From positions 1-43,813 of the forward strand of contig JANQFB010000381.1 of assembly GCA_028278085.1 (NCBI GenBank): DNA of 43,813 bases. Direction: 5' to 3'. Position 1 is the first letter of the stretch; each line of letters opens with the position of its first letter. Under the pieces are notes generated by a model that was not told where the DNA came from, did no database searches, and saw only the letters and a list, made by a program, of their open reading frames with translations. This DNA comes from Chitinophagales bacterium (GTDB lineage: Bacteria; Bacteroidota; Bacteroidia; Chitinophagales; JANQFB01). This document shows, piece by piece, positions 19,601 to 29,357 of the stretch. The translations under genes were made by a program, and so were the position numbers.

Positions 19601-22411
19601 CGCATTATACTGGTAAGTGCTGGCCATCGAATGCTGTGGTTCCGAGCCAGGAAGGATATACCGATCAGCATGAATGGTCATCACCAACTCTTTCAGCTCG
19701 GTAAGATCCCTAAGTTCAACCGGCCCACCTTGCAGAATATGATCATTCGTACTCCAGCTTACCCAATAAAGCTGCTTGACAACTTTTTTCAATACAACGC
19801 TAACTTCACCGGCCCATTGGCTTTGTGTTTCGTTGATAAAGGTTTCGATACCGTTGGAAAATATCCAATATTCCGGATCTAATAGACCAGTGTTTATGTT
19901 AAACCGTGATGGCGCTTTTTCAGCATATAGGCTGCCACTCCTTAATAATTCTGAATTTGTGCCACCATCCTTGGCATAGATATCGATGTAAAAAATATAC
20001 CGGACACGGGTATGGTAATTACCGATTGGGTCATCAGGCTTCTTTCCCTGGCTGCCTTCCAAGTCGTTTCCATTCTCTTTTGAAGGTAATTTTTTCTGGA
20101 GTTGATCCTGTTCGGGTAGGTGGTCGATGTTATTATGGATACTCCTTCTTGTTGCTTGGTTTCCGGTTCCGGTGGAGCTATTCAGGAAAGCGCCCCCGAT
20201 TTGATGGGAAATGGAATTACTAGCTGTGAAACTGGAGGGAAAATGTCGTAAAACTTTTCCGTTGGTTTTGGTAGCCGTTACCGGAAAGCTATGGTCAGAG
20301 AGGTTAGGTACAATAATACCGTCCAATGCAGGGTCGTATTCGTCTAATGCAATTAATAGGTTTGTAAATTGTTTTTTATCCGCAGGGGTGGTCGGTATGT
20401 TCCGCTTGAATTCGGGATTAAAAAGGTCATCCGTAGCATTATAGCGGAAACCTGGTATCCATTTTCTGGCGTCATATTCAAATAGTTCGATATCATCAGG
20501 GGGATAGCTTTTGTCTACTCCTTTGGGTGGAATAATTTGAACCAACCGGTCTGCTTTGTCATAATAATACAAGGAGAAGTTGTAATAATTTAGTTCGTAA
20601 TCAATTATTAGATTTTGATACCCTGAATGATTGATAAAGCGGTAATAGCCGGGCGTTAATACAGGGTTATTACAGCTACGGCAAACATAATCTTCGGTCG
20701 ACAGATCGATAATATCATAGATCAAGTTATGATTGGTAGACACGGTGTTTTCGGTGCCTTCCGGTAAATGGATATCGATATAGGTTCCGGCGGCTGCTAC
20801 AGAACTGACCAGCTGGGTTTGCCGGTTGGCCTGATCCACTTGTCCGCTAAGACAAGTAGCAATGACATTACCGTGAAAATCGTTGAATTGAATACTTTCA
20901 TTTCCGTTTTCATCGACCACAATATTTTTCACCACCTGGTAGCCAGCCTGCCGGTTGGTTTCATTACAATTTGAAACTTGTCCCTGATGGTTATGGTATT
21001 GAATTTGGCAAAAATTTTGGATACCGAATACATAATGCAATTCACCGGAAGCAGGCATAGGGTATAACTTTACTTCTTTGCCTGATCCCATCGCTAATTT
21101 TTCGCCGGTTCCGCTTACCCGTTTGATTGGTCCTTTGGGGTTACGAAAATATTCCACTCTTGAATAGGGAAAGCTGCTGGATGGCACATATGGCTCAAGG
21201 TTATTGTGGTTGCTGTAATACCAGCCTAAAGTACCGGGTTCCTGGTCATAAACGGGTTGAGGACGATCAACTTCTCCGGACAATCGGTTACTGGTGTTCG
21301 GCTGATCGAAATCATCATAGGCATAGGGTTCACCTTGCTGATTCTGAACAAAAGCTTCATCCAAACAAAAGTCTGGTTTATTGATGGGAGCAGGTAAGGT
21401 AGCAAGCACTCCCCGGCCCCAGGCATCAAATATCGTTTGCATGGCCAATATGTTTTCAGCTTCCAGGTTGGTGCTTTGTACATGAAAACTATTGCCTAAC
21501 AAATCCGAATATTCCTTAGCTGAGCCCACCAGGTTATCATTCCCGTCAAACGTTTGAATGATTGTCCAGTTGTAGTCCTGGTCTTGACAGTCCTCATTAT
21601 GAGTTAGGGTAATGGTTTTACATGGAATTTGCTCACTGATAGCCATTAATTGGCTCAATTCCCCGTTTGCAAGGATTTTATACAGTTGATTCAGCTTGCC
21701 TTGCTCATGCAACTCGAATAGGCTTTTTGACTTGGGTATTTGACTAATTTGTTCCGGTAAAGCCTCCGGTAATGCCAGCTTTTGCTCTACTAAATCATAA
21801 TAGTCCAATAAAGCCGCTTCTGAAAATATTTGATCATAATAATTGCTGTTTACATTAGTTTGATGAATCTCAAACTCCCCTTGTTTCAATAATTGGGCAT
21901 ATTGCTGTTGATTAACTGCTTGCCATTGTGTCTGAAAAAGGCAAAAAATATTAAAAGTTTGACTAACAAAAGAAGGGGAGAAAGGTATCGCGCCTGCTAA
22001 TTGTTCCAGGGTTGCCAGATCGCCATTTTTCTCTATTTCCCGGATTAATTGAAAATCTCCGTTTTCCAACATGGAAGCAAAAGCCGCAGCATTATATTCC
22101 TGCTCATTAAAATAGCTGAAATAAAATGCGCTAAGCTCGTTTTCATTCAGCAGCGCTTGTAGGTTACCGTTTCGATAGGCCGGGAATAGAACCTGGAGCT
22201 GATTGGTTTGATAGGATTGTTGAAAAACTCCCTGGTCTGCTAACTCATCGAGTCTTCCTTCTTTATGTAAACGGTATAAACTAAATGATCTTTCCAGGCA
22301 TTTGATGATTTCGTCAGACTCAACGTTGCCTTGATCGATTGGTTTTGTCTGTGCTGTAGATATGGCTATTAAGCAAACACAGCAGATCAGGTAATTTCTG
22401 AATTTCAACAT
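16637..22411 (-). CDS. RHS/YD-repeat polymorphic toxin with Sec signal peptide
   Basis: 1924 aa; YD repeats (YDELGRTTWMIQDI, YDFLGNITQI), RHS core LRMWHSDLGRWFQPDPYGQYHSPYLGMGNNPISFLDPDGG followed by a ~205-aa variable tip; signal peptide MLKFRNYLICCVCLIAISTAQ. Confidence 0.9.
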   Translation of the reverse strand: MLKFRNYLICCVCLIAISTAQTKPIDQGNVESDEIIKCLERSFSLYRLHKEGRLDELADQGVFQQSYQTNQLQVLFPAYRNGNLQALLNENELSAFYFSYFNEQEYNAAAFASMLENGDFQLIREIEKNGDLATLEQLAGAIPFSPSFVSQTFNIFCLFQTQWQAVNQQQYAQLLKQGEFEIHQTNVNSNYYDQIFSEAALLDYYDLVEQKLALPEALPEQISQIPKSKSLFELHEQGKLNQLYKILANGELSQLMAISEQIPCKTITLTHNEDCQDQDYNWTIIQTFDGNDNLVGSAKEYSDLLGNSFHVQSTNLEAENILAMQTIFDAWGRGVLATLPAPINKPDFCLDEAFVQNQQGEPYAYDDFDQPNTSNRLSGEVDRPQPVYDQEPGTLGWYYSNHNNLEPYVPSSSFPYSRVEYFRNPKGPIKRVSGTGEKLAMGSGKEVKLYPMPASGELHYVFGIQNFCQIQYHNHQGQVSNCNETNRQAGYQVVKNIVVDENGNESIQFNDFHGNVIATCLSGQVDQANRQTQLVSSVAAAGTYIDIHLPEGTENTVSTNHNLIYDIIDLSTEDYVCRSCNNPVLTPGYYRFINHSGYQNLIIDYELNYYNFSLYYYDKADRLVQIIPPKGVDKSYPPDDIELFEYDARKWIPGFRYNATDDLFNPEFKRNIPTTPADKKQFTNLLIALDEYDPALDGIIVPNLSDHSFPVTATKTNGKVLRHFPSSFTASNSISHQIGGAFLNSSTGTGNQATRRSIHNNIDHLPEQDQLQKKLPSKENGNDLEGSQGKKPDDPIGNYHTRVRYIFYIDIYAKDGGTNSELLRSGSLYAEKAPSRFNINTGLLDPEYWIFSNGIETFINETQSQWAGEVSVVLKKVVKQLYWVSWSTNDHILQGGPVELRDLTELKELVMTIHADRYILPGSEPQHSMASTYQYNAMNWLLWEETPDAGMKAFVYRQDGQLRFSQNAEQRQTGKFSYINYDRSGRVIETGEYDPTINSTIAYPLYFSLKAPGVGDPLPANNISIHHILEQSDGLDNDRCTQQVFYSYDLPQFPGTGLPGYQQQYLLGKLSKIQNDNGTIWFSYDELGRTTWMIQDIREIGLKTIDYTYDFLGNITQIAFQQDNLNERFYHHFTYDKDKRLIEVITNTANNAECAVKQATYHYYLHGPLKRLLVGDDLQGIDYVYNINGWLKSINNPRFGRDPGKDGQNGVHAGVAKDVFALTLDYYTNDYIRDETGIQSWEGHTCPIDNFVLSSTGTGSGGDPNLSLPDHIHIPTDETTGAEALPVDFRSRELYNGMIKAMRWQTRTSAAAGGNADLQDRWMYAFLYDRQYQLNAAIFGRAKGGYKNLDHSQIIRSVNDYTDLYFTPRPNFTVMNITHDENGNLLSLNRKGNQNYGLANKNSCPLDLNNFAGLYDMDNFHYHYHANNNQLAYVSDQVPNNHYTHDLDNQAPGNLIYNASGQLINDLSQNAYLKYDVYGKLIETGIYMSLTLPGVGVVQQEAPKVRYHYDAAGFRVKKTLYTPTPLTPADNSHIISETWYVRDAGGNIMSIYENKSGGANPNIFQSELPVYGQDRIGVNYFTPVGNPNSFCTTSGGAILPYRTPELTLYELKDHLGHVRATIRGEKDANGDAQMLSYTDYYPFGSYMPGRRLVSSNLYRFGFQGQFAEQDEETGWNSFTLRMWHSDLGRWFQPDPYGQYHSPYLGMGNNPISFLDPDGGKDYLVINGVRMSTTSVPVITETRSYRVGNHVSFAMMRAHRNLIASGRPWEHIRWGPEPGPENSGYDRLGDYVGLLLGGTVIAAVAPEVLLADALPSGAAIQAGVAELVTTTELASINVLTKSSILYQRLFAAAGTGYLTLRNSLNPLQYRWFRKNLFNVFPSELGKGYMFFNRIIYHSNHIRYHGPHRQLDIRWGNRWFKYRWRR

Positions 22412-22425
22412 CGTATAAGTTTAGA

Positions 22426-25400
22426 TCATTGCCTTGAATAATGGTACAGAAAGCTGTTGGCCTTTTTCTTCCCGCTGGCAGTTTCTTTCCACACGGATAC
22501 CAGCCTCCCTTGTTCATCATATTGATATTCGGTATAAAAATTTTCATTATCGAGCGTAAAGCGCAGTTGTTGGGTTTGCCGGTCATAAACATAGGTGGAC
22601 ATGGAAGCGTCTACCGGGTGAACCCTGAAATCATCAAACCAGCAGGTGCCTGAATTTGATCGTACTTTCACCGACAGATCACTGGCACCGGCAGGAACAT
22701 TTACATTTACCGTCATCAAATCCCATCCGTCACTGTTAATACCAGTGCTGGAAGCCATAAATGAATTACCCCCTGTTTCTACCATTAAGCCGCCATCACT
22801 TGTTGCTTCTTTCCAAATGCTTATGCGATAGGTACAACCTGTCGCTAATCCCTTTATGGCGCCATCATCATAAGCAGCAGCCTTATAAATAGTTTGCCAT
22901 GCATTGGATACAACGGCCAGCATTTTTTCACCCGTGTGTACAGGATTAGCAACCGTGCCATTGACTACGGAGGCTCCGTGCTGTTGGGGTAGAAATACCT
23001 CTCCGCCAAAAATGGGACTTTGCGCCAAATCTTCAAATCCAGTATATGCCATGCTTTGGTAATTGGCTCCAATGGTTGTGGCGATAGGCAAACTGTTATC
23101 ATATCCAAATTTCGTAGCTGAATAAATATTTGTGATATCCCTTGATTCCAACGGTCGGGAATAATGATCATAACGGACCACTTCTTTGAGTCTTTGCCAG
23201 CCTTCACTTTCCGATGTACTGTGATCCATCCACCTGAAATTCACAAACTGATTGTCTTTGAATGTACCATCTTCATTTAAATCAGATTTCCAGGCATAGA
23301 CTTTTTGTTTTCTCCACACATCACTCATGGTTTGATCAGAAAAATTTGAACCATTAAATTCCCGGTATGTCCAATTATTATCCCAGGTTTGAATGGCTGC
23401 TTTAACCATTTTGCTACCGTTTTTCACATAGCTTGCGCCTAACTGACTAAGCATATTTGCGTAATCGGCGGTTTGTGCAGCGTTATTGGCATTTGATTTC
23501 GATCCCATACCATCATAGATATGATAGGCAGGGATATTGATGGTTTGGAATTGCCTTCCCCATGAATCAGTGCTGGTAGAGGTTAGCACCTGTCCTGTGT
23601 TAAAATCAAACTGATCATAGCTGATTTCGGAAACAAGGGCATCGGATTGGGATATTATTTTTTTCAGGACATTGGGATACATTTTTCTACTGGATGACGT
23701 TGCATACCACCAGCTGTCGCTCGATGCAGGGTTTTGCCCATATTGGATATAGCGCCTAAAATCGTTATAGGCTTCCTGTATAATACCGGCATCGAGATCG
23801 TTCTTGTCGTAGTATTCATAAAATTTATCACCGACAACTATCCCTTGGGCATCAATGATCTGCACGGCTAATAACCTTCCAATAGATGAGAATTGGTTAT
23901 GCACAACCGATGAACGGGTAAAAACCTGGTCAGTTCGGTTATTGGCAGGATCCTTAAAGACCCCCGAAGGGCTTGTAATATCGTGATTGATATCGGATAC
24001 TTGGAATTGATCGCCCATCCTAAATTCATAATCATGAATATCGGCAGCAGGTTGGATGGTTTCAAACTGATAACGGGTTTGTCCCAATGAGGAACCATTG
24101 TCCCCTATTTGTTCAGTCGTAACAAACTCATACAATACGCCGGGGCTGGGTAGCTCGAATAGATAAGGAATAAAACGGCTTCCTTTTCCAGGGGCAAATG
24201 AAGTAGTACCGGAAGTAATACCGGATACGGGGTTTGTATAGTTATACCTGGTTTCATAAGAGCGACCCGTAACAGGATCGAAGGTTTCCAGGGATTTGAC
24301 CCTGATCCCTCCACCATAAGCTATGATATTTCGGGCCGTGAGGTGAGTTTCCACTCGGAATAGATTTGATTGGCCGGGATTCCAATGGCTGAAAGGCGCT
24401 TTACCTTGATAATCCAGCGTGATCCTATGATTGGCCGGGTCAACGGCAACTATCGGTAAATCGGCTTTAAAGGTGCTGGTTGAAAGGGCTAGAGGGTTGT
24501 CGTAATATTTATAATAAAAAAAATAGGCTTGCCCGGCAGTGAACCATTCAGAAATATCGTGAAGTGGTTGAAACTCCAGGATTAAATGGTCAGGATTACC
24601 GGTCGATTTAGTTACGGAGGTAATAATATCGATGTTGGCGTCATTGGCGTTAAACACCGCCTCCTTTGCATAGGAATCAGATTCATATGTGATTTGAATC
24701 TGGCCTCCGATAGGTGTGATTATTTCTTTAAGACTCCAGTTATGGGCCAATGGTTTTTTCAAATAGTCTCTTTCATTTCCATAGTAACCCCAATGATCTG
24801 CTTCATCCTGTTGATATCCGGCTTCATTGTAATACCGGAAGGAATAGGGAGGCATTAAGCTTTGCTTTTGACGCCCGAATTGGTGTACATTTCTCAAAGT
24901 AAGTTTTCCACCGCCACTGCCGGATGAATTTGGGGTGTTTTTACTTAAATGGTAGAAATAATCTAATTCAATAATTTTTACGGCTTTCGCTTCTATGGCA
25001 GATAAATCAGCCTGGATATCTTTAACCTCAAGGATATTATCAGGCAAATAAATATCAAAGGCTTTATGGTACAATTGAGTAGTGGTGTTACCTATTAATT
25101 GCCCGATATTATTGTAGGACTTTGTCCGTTTTGAAAAGTTAATGGTTCCGGTTTGCGCAGTGATGAAATTGCTGGAATAGGCAGGGTCTATGCTGATATC
25201 ACCTTTGTTCAGAATGATAATCTTACTCAATTGAAGCAGACGATGTTGGGTACCAACATTGATATTTTTTATGTGAAAGTTGTATTCAGGCCCGTATAAG
25301 CCCCTCACCCTGCTTTCATAATCTTCCTGGATACTCAAAGTTTTTCCCTTTCCATCTTCCCGGAGGTCTTTGATAAAATAAGCCTGATGTGTCCGTGTTT

Positions 25401-27357
25401 CAATGCTATTCAGGTAATATACCTGCTTTCTCCCAAAGGCGTAAGTCCCATAAGCGCTACCGGCAAGATCATCGGCATAGCCGGAAAATGGATTTCTCCA
25501 AATATAGCCGTCCGTCCATTTACCATAGTTGAATTTTACCCAATAACCCCAATCATTATTATCGATATAACCATCATGATTACGATCAATAAAATCCGGC
25601 CCTGTGATAGCCGTTAGCAGCCAGGTAAAGGCATATTTATCGAGCTTTCGCTGCTCCAAATAAGCGGAGTCTGGTTGGCTCTTTAATTCCTGTCGCACGA
25701 TTTCTTCAAATTGATAAACAGGCTGTGCAAAATGATAGGTTTTACCATCTTCCGTGGTAACGGTAAAAGCGCCAATACCATCAGGATCAACCAGGTCTGC
25801 ATTCGACCGGTCGGTATGAAAACCAGGATTACATTCGATAAAGCCACGTTGTCGTGCATTCGTAAAATCATTGACGATGTCCGAATTGCTGAACCATTCT
25901 ACATGTTTACCGCTGCCTAAGCGTTTGGTTGTTGCGTTGTAATTAGAATTCCCATGCCTGTTTTGTTCTACAACATTGAAATTTCGATATTCCGTATCAA
26001 ACAGTGGATCGCCGCCATTGGTATAATCCAATTGATCGGGTTCATTCAGGTAATAGGAGCTATGTTCATTGTCAAAACGGAAATAGACCTGATGATGCGG
26101 TTGGTCAAAGTCATATTTGTTATTGTACTGAATTTCAGTTTTGGGGGGCCAGCCGCCGGTATGGTAACTTAACTTCTTTCCATTCCTTACCAGAGTACCT
26201 AATTCCAATATACGGGGGGTCATAGAGCCACCGACCCCCTGAGCGGCAACCACGTAGGAATCATAATTTGGAAAAGACAAGCTATTGCTTTTTTCGTTGG
26301 AAGTAAGGTCGTCAAATTTATTTGCATTGTATGGATTGACATAAGAATCCATCACATGTCCACTTTCTTGCAGGCCCCAGGATTCTGCCAATACTTTTCC
26401 ATTATTAAAATAAAGCGGGCCCCATACTTTCTTATTCCGGGAATGATAAAGCCATGTCCGGTAATGATTGTAGCTAAAAGAAGCATATACCGGTCCTTGA
26501 TAAACGGGGATAAATATACCCCCCCAGGAACCTGACCAGGCATTTTGATGTATAGCGCCTTTCGAGCTGACACTGTAAGCACCGATAGTAGAGGTTACCT
26601 GTGCTCCGGAACTACTGAAGGAAATACCAATGCTACCCATACTATGGGTGTAAGCTTTGCCATTTTTTTTACGTATCCCACCGTCTGAGACACTTACACC
26701 CAAATAACCTGAGAAATTATTATGGTAATCCATAAATATTCCACCACCTATACCAAAGCCAATTTTGGATTGTTTTGGTCCTAAACCCATATTCAGCCCT
26801 ATACCTTCCGTACCCACGGATGCACCGGCAGAATATGGGGAGTCTTTAAAACCCATGCCAAAATCAATGCTGCCACCAAATGATTTATAGGTTCCCCATT
26901 GGGCAGATATACCAGTATATGTATTTGCTATACCTATTCCTAAAGAAATGCCATAATCTTCTGTTATTGAAGGGCTTTGGTAAGTAATATCATCTACTGT
27001 TTTTGCTTTCCAATCGTCCGGATAACCATTTACAAACCGGTTAATAGCCCCCGGATTTAATGACCAGCCCAAGCCAACCCATGAGGCTTCCTGTTCCAAG
27101 GTGATACCCGCATGATAGGATAACGCTAAAGGGTAACCGCCTTCCGGGCCAGGCACGTTTAATAAGGGCAACGTATAGGTCAGGTCACCGGTTAATAAGT
27201 TTACCATATCTTTAGCATCTACTGGCTCAAATGCGGTATATTCCGGTTGACTTGGGCCAGTCGTTAATGCCCATGTATTAAAGGGTATAAACATAGATGG
27301 AATAAAAATGATAAAGAGTATAGAGGCTATTATTTTATGATTCGTTTGGTTTATCAT
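22426..27357 (-). CDS. SpvB/TcB-like partner of the RHS protein, Sec signal peptide
   Basis: 1643 aa; N-terminal GDLTYTLPLLNVPGPEGGYPLALSYHAGITLEQEASWVGLGWSLNPGAINR; ends in a YD-like segment (YQYDEQGRLVSVWKE); 14 nt upstream of the RHS gene. Confidence 0.85.
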   Translation of the reverse strand: MINQTNHKIIASILFIIFIPSMFIPFNTWALTTGPSQPEYTAFEPVDAKDMVNLLTGDLTYTLPLLNVPGPEGGYPLALSYHAGITLEQEASWVGLGWSLNPGAINRFVNGYPDDWKAKTVDDITYQSPSITEDYGISLGIGIANTYTGISAQWGTYKSFGGSIDFGMGFKDSPYSAGASVGTEGIGLNMGLGPKQSKIGFGIGGGIFMDYHNNFSGYLGVSVSDGGIRKKNGKAYTHSMGSIGISFSSSGAQVTSTIGAYSVSSKGAIHQNAWSGSWGGIFIPVYQGPVYASFSYNHYRTWLYHSRNKKVWGPLYFNNGKVLAESWGLQESGHVMDSYVNPYNANKFDDLTSNEKSNSLSFPNYDSYVVAAQGVGGSMTPRILELGTLVRNGKKLSYHTGGWPPKTEIQYNNKYDFDQPHHQVYFRFDNEHSSYYLNEPDQLDYTNGGDPLFDTEYRNFNVVEQNRHGNSNYNATTKRLGSGKHVEWFSNSDIVNDFTNARQRGFIECNPGFHTDRSNADLVDPDGIGAFTVTTEDGKTYHFAQPVYQFEEIVRQELKSQPDSAYLEQRKLDKYAFTWLLTAITGPDFIDRNHDGYIDNNDWGYWVKFNYGKWTDGYIWRNPFSGYADDLAGSAYGTYAFGRKQVYYLNSIETRTHQAYFIKDLREDGKGKTLSIQEDYESRVRGLYGPEYNFHIKNINVGTQHRLLQLSKIIILNKGDISIDPAYSSNFITAQTGTINFSKRTKSYNNIGQLIGNTTTQLYHKAFDIYLPDNILEVKDIQADLSAIEAKAVKIIELDYFYHLSKNTPNSSGSGGGKLTLRNVHQFGRQKQSLMPPYSFRYYNEAGYQQDEADHWGYYGNERDYLKKPLAHNWSLKEIITPIGGQIQITYESDSYAKEAVFNANDANIDIITSVTKSTGNPDHLILEFQPLHDISEWFTAGQAYFFYYKYYDNPLALSTSTFKADLPIVAVDPANHRITLDYQGKAPFSHWNPGQSNLFRVETHLTARNIIAYGGGIRVKSLETFDPVTGRSYETRYNYTNPVSGITSGTTSFAPGKGSRFIPYLFELPSPGVLYEFVTTEQIGDNGSSLGQTRYQFETIQPAADIHDYEFRMGDQFQVSDINHDITSPSGVFKDPANNRTDQVFTRSSVVHNQFSSIGRLLAVQIIDAQGIVVGDKFYEYYDKNDLDAGIIQEAYNDFRRYIQYGQNPASSDSWWYATSSSRKMYPNVLKKIISQSDALVSEISYDQFDFNTGQVLTSTSTDSWGRQFQTINIPAYHIYDGMGSKSNANNAAQTADYANMLSQLGASYVKNGSKMVKAAIQTWDNNWTYREFNGSNFSDQTMSDVWRKQKVYAWKSDLNEDGTFKDNQFVNFRWMDHSTSESEGWQRLKEVVRYDHYSRPLESRDITNIYSATKFGYDNSLPIATTIGANYQSMAYTGFEDLAQSPIFGGEVFLPQQHGASVVNGTVANPVHTGEKMLAVVSNAWQTIYKAAAYDDGAIKGLATGCTYRISIWKEATSDGGLMVETGGNSFMASSTGINSDGWDLMTVNVNVPAGASDLSVKVRSNSGTCWFDDFRVHPVDASMSTYVYDRQTQQLRFTLDNENFYTEYQYDEQGRLVSVWKETASGKKKANSFLYHYSRQ

Positions 27358-27467
27358 GTTATTAGCTAATTATTGAACATATAAATATAAATAAATCTAT
27401 AATAATATCATTTATTAGTTGAATATTTTAATTGGAATACCTTTATTACGTGCCACTAATACCTTAC

Positions 27468-27494
27468 ACCCAAGGTAAAAAACTTACCTTGGGT
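27468..27494. other. Perfect 11-bp inverted repeat with 5-nt loop upstream of the SpvB/RHS operon
   Basis: ACCCAAGGTAA-AAAAC-TTACCTTGGGT. Confidence 0.7.
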
Positions 27495-27521
27495 ATAGGC
27501 ATCATTTATTAAGAAGCAACA

Positions 27522-27809
27522 TTAGGCATTCCTTTGTTTCAGTAATTTAATTTCCCTGTTGAGGTATATGATTTCTTTTGCGATTTTTAGCTTGTCTGTC
27601 ACATGATTTTGAAGAAGGTTCAAACAATTCATTTCTTGTATGATCACCCCATTAAACTTGGTAAAAATCCCTTTTTCCGGCTCCCGCTTTAAAAGGGATG
27701 CTGCTTCTTGCTGAATGTCAAGGTATGCTTGGTGGGCGTCTCCAAAATACAGTTTGTACAATTCTTTTAATCTTCCTTCTAGTTGTTCTATTTTACTTTG
27801 ATGACACAC
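27522..27809 (-). CDS. Small helical/coiled-coil hypothetical protein
   Basis: 95-aa ORF, predicted mostly helical (SKIEQLEGRLKELYKLYF...EIIYLNREIKLLKQ). Confidence 0.5.
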   Translation of the reverse strand: MCHQSKIEQLEGRLKELYKLYFGDAHQAYLDIQQEAASLLKREPEKGIFTKFNGVIIQEMNCLNLLQNHVTDKLKIAKEIIYLNREIKLLKQRNA

Positions 27810-27891
27810 CTATAAAGATTTTCCCTTAGATCTATTAAGGCAAATTACAAATGCATAACTATTTTGCGATATACAAAACAGTATTACCTAA

Positions 27892-28005
27892 ATGGCTACC
27901 TATTTTACAGCTTTATTGCACCGGGAATTCGGTATCGTAATAGATCGCCTCAAAGAGAAGGAAGCGATTACATCTCTAACCAAAAAATTAGAAAGACATC
28001 AATAA
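27892..28005 (+). CDS. Possible 37-aa small ORF
   Basis: MATYFTALLHREFGIVIDRLKEKEAITSLTKKLERHQ*; ends in an inverted repeat (AGACATCA...TGATGTCT 27994-28045). Confidence 0.25.
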   Translation: MATYFTALLHREFGIVIDRLKEKEAITSLTKKLERHQ

Positions 28006-28400
28006 TTATAGGGAGATCAAATTATACTCCATTATTCTGATGTCTGAAAAATGACATTGCACGGTAAATCTACATATTCATAAAATATATTACAAATTTA
28101 TTTAGTTTTCAATCGAGCCATTAAAAATGACCCATTTCTTGCTGAAAGCCCGTCAATACTGCTCTTTCAAAAGGATTACTTGGTTGGTTTATCAAAAAGA
28201 AAGTATATAACCGGCTAAAAATCAACTACGGATTCTTCAATACAAACCAGTTATAGTAAAGGAAATAAATGCAGTAAATCAACCTTTCCTCAACTTTCCC
28301 TAATTCCTTCGTAACTATTTAATGTCTTTTCTAACTCTTTCCTAATTTTATCCTAATTATTAACCAACCAATTTTAATCCTTCATAATCACCATTCGACC

Positions 28401-28955
28401 ATGAGTAAATACCGTAAAAGACGTTATCAATCCAGCGACGAATTAGCAATTGAAGATGCCGAACAGCTTATAACCCTAAAGCAAGCTGAAATAAAAGAGC
28501 TAAAGGCACGACTGGAACAGGAAAAACAGGTTATCACCCTTCTTGAAAAATATATACAGGGTAATATCACCCTAAAGCAAGGGCCACCTGAAACAAAAAT
28601 CAGCAATACAGCAGCAGTCCAACCGGAACAACCGCATCTACCGCATCCCGTAAAGCCAGTCTTTCATAATCACTGGACTTGGAAACAAAAAATACTTTTT
28701 GTGCTGGAAAGGGAAGACAAACCCTTACTTTCTTCACAGATTATCAAGCACCTGGAAGCCTACCAACAGGATTTGTTTTACCACAGGGACGCAGGCCGTA
28801 CCATTTCGGCACACCTGAATAAGCTTATGAACAACGGATATATTGCCACCTTCAAAAAAAAGTTACAAAGAGGATATTACTTCGTTTTGCCGGGATGGAA
28901 AGACAGTAGCGGACGGATTAAACAGGCATACTTGGAGAAAATTGACACCTGGTAA
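28401..28955 (+). CDS. Coiled-coil + winged-helix-like hypothetical protein
   Basis: N-terminal coiled coil; C-terminal LSSQIIKHLEAYQQDL...RTISAHLNKLMNNGYIATFKKKLQRGYYFVLPGW resembles a wHTH. Confidence 0.65.
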   Translation: MSKYRKRRYQSSDELAIEDAEQLITLKQAEIKELKARLEQEKQVITLLEKYIQGNITLKQGPPETKISNTAAVQPEQPHLPHPVKPVFHNHWTWKQKILFVLEREDKPLLSSQIIKHLEAYQQDLFYHRDAGRTISAHLNKLMNNGYIATFKKKLQRGYYFVLPGWKDSSGRIKQAYLEKIDTW

Positions 28956-29255
28956 TTCAAGCCAATCGTTTTTCTGAACAGGTGGACTGAATGAATGGGT
29001 TACACTTAATTATCTGTAAAAAACGGATAGGTTTTCAGAAAGCTATGCGTAAACATCCGTGATAAAGGTGTGGTAACACTGGTTTGTCAATAGTTTACGG
29101 TTAACCAAACGTGTATTTATCCGTAATGCCAAGCCTACAATTATGCCTTTGGTTACCGTTATTTATGTGTAACCGTAGTCATTACGGCTACACCAATAAG
29201 CATCTGAAATGATACACGCCTTATCTAGGTGGTTTGATATTGCTGTTCCCGGAAT

Positions 29256-29356
29256 GTTTGTAATTGCAAAGTCATATATAAGGGTTTGCAATTGCAAACA
29301 TTTTACGGAAGACCTGTATAAAACGATTGCACGTTTGCAATGGGGTTTGCAAACGT
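29256..29356. repeat. TTTGCAA palindromic repeat cluster
   Basis: GTTTGTAATTGCAAAG (29256-29271), perfect palindrome GTTTGCAATTGCAAAC (29284-29299), GTTTGCAA (29333-29340), GTTTGCAAAC (29345-29354). Confidence 0.8.
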
Positions 29357-29357
29357 T

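Noticed and set aside
16999-26225. Many plus-strand ORFs of 60-105 aa across the SpvB/RHS genes (e.g. 19906-20223, 24586-24858).
   Set aside because: Antisense to two long, clearly homologous coding sequences; no signatures; expected by-products of long ORFs.
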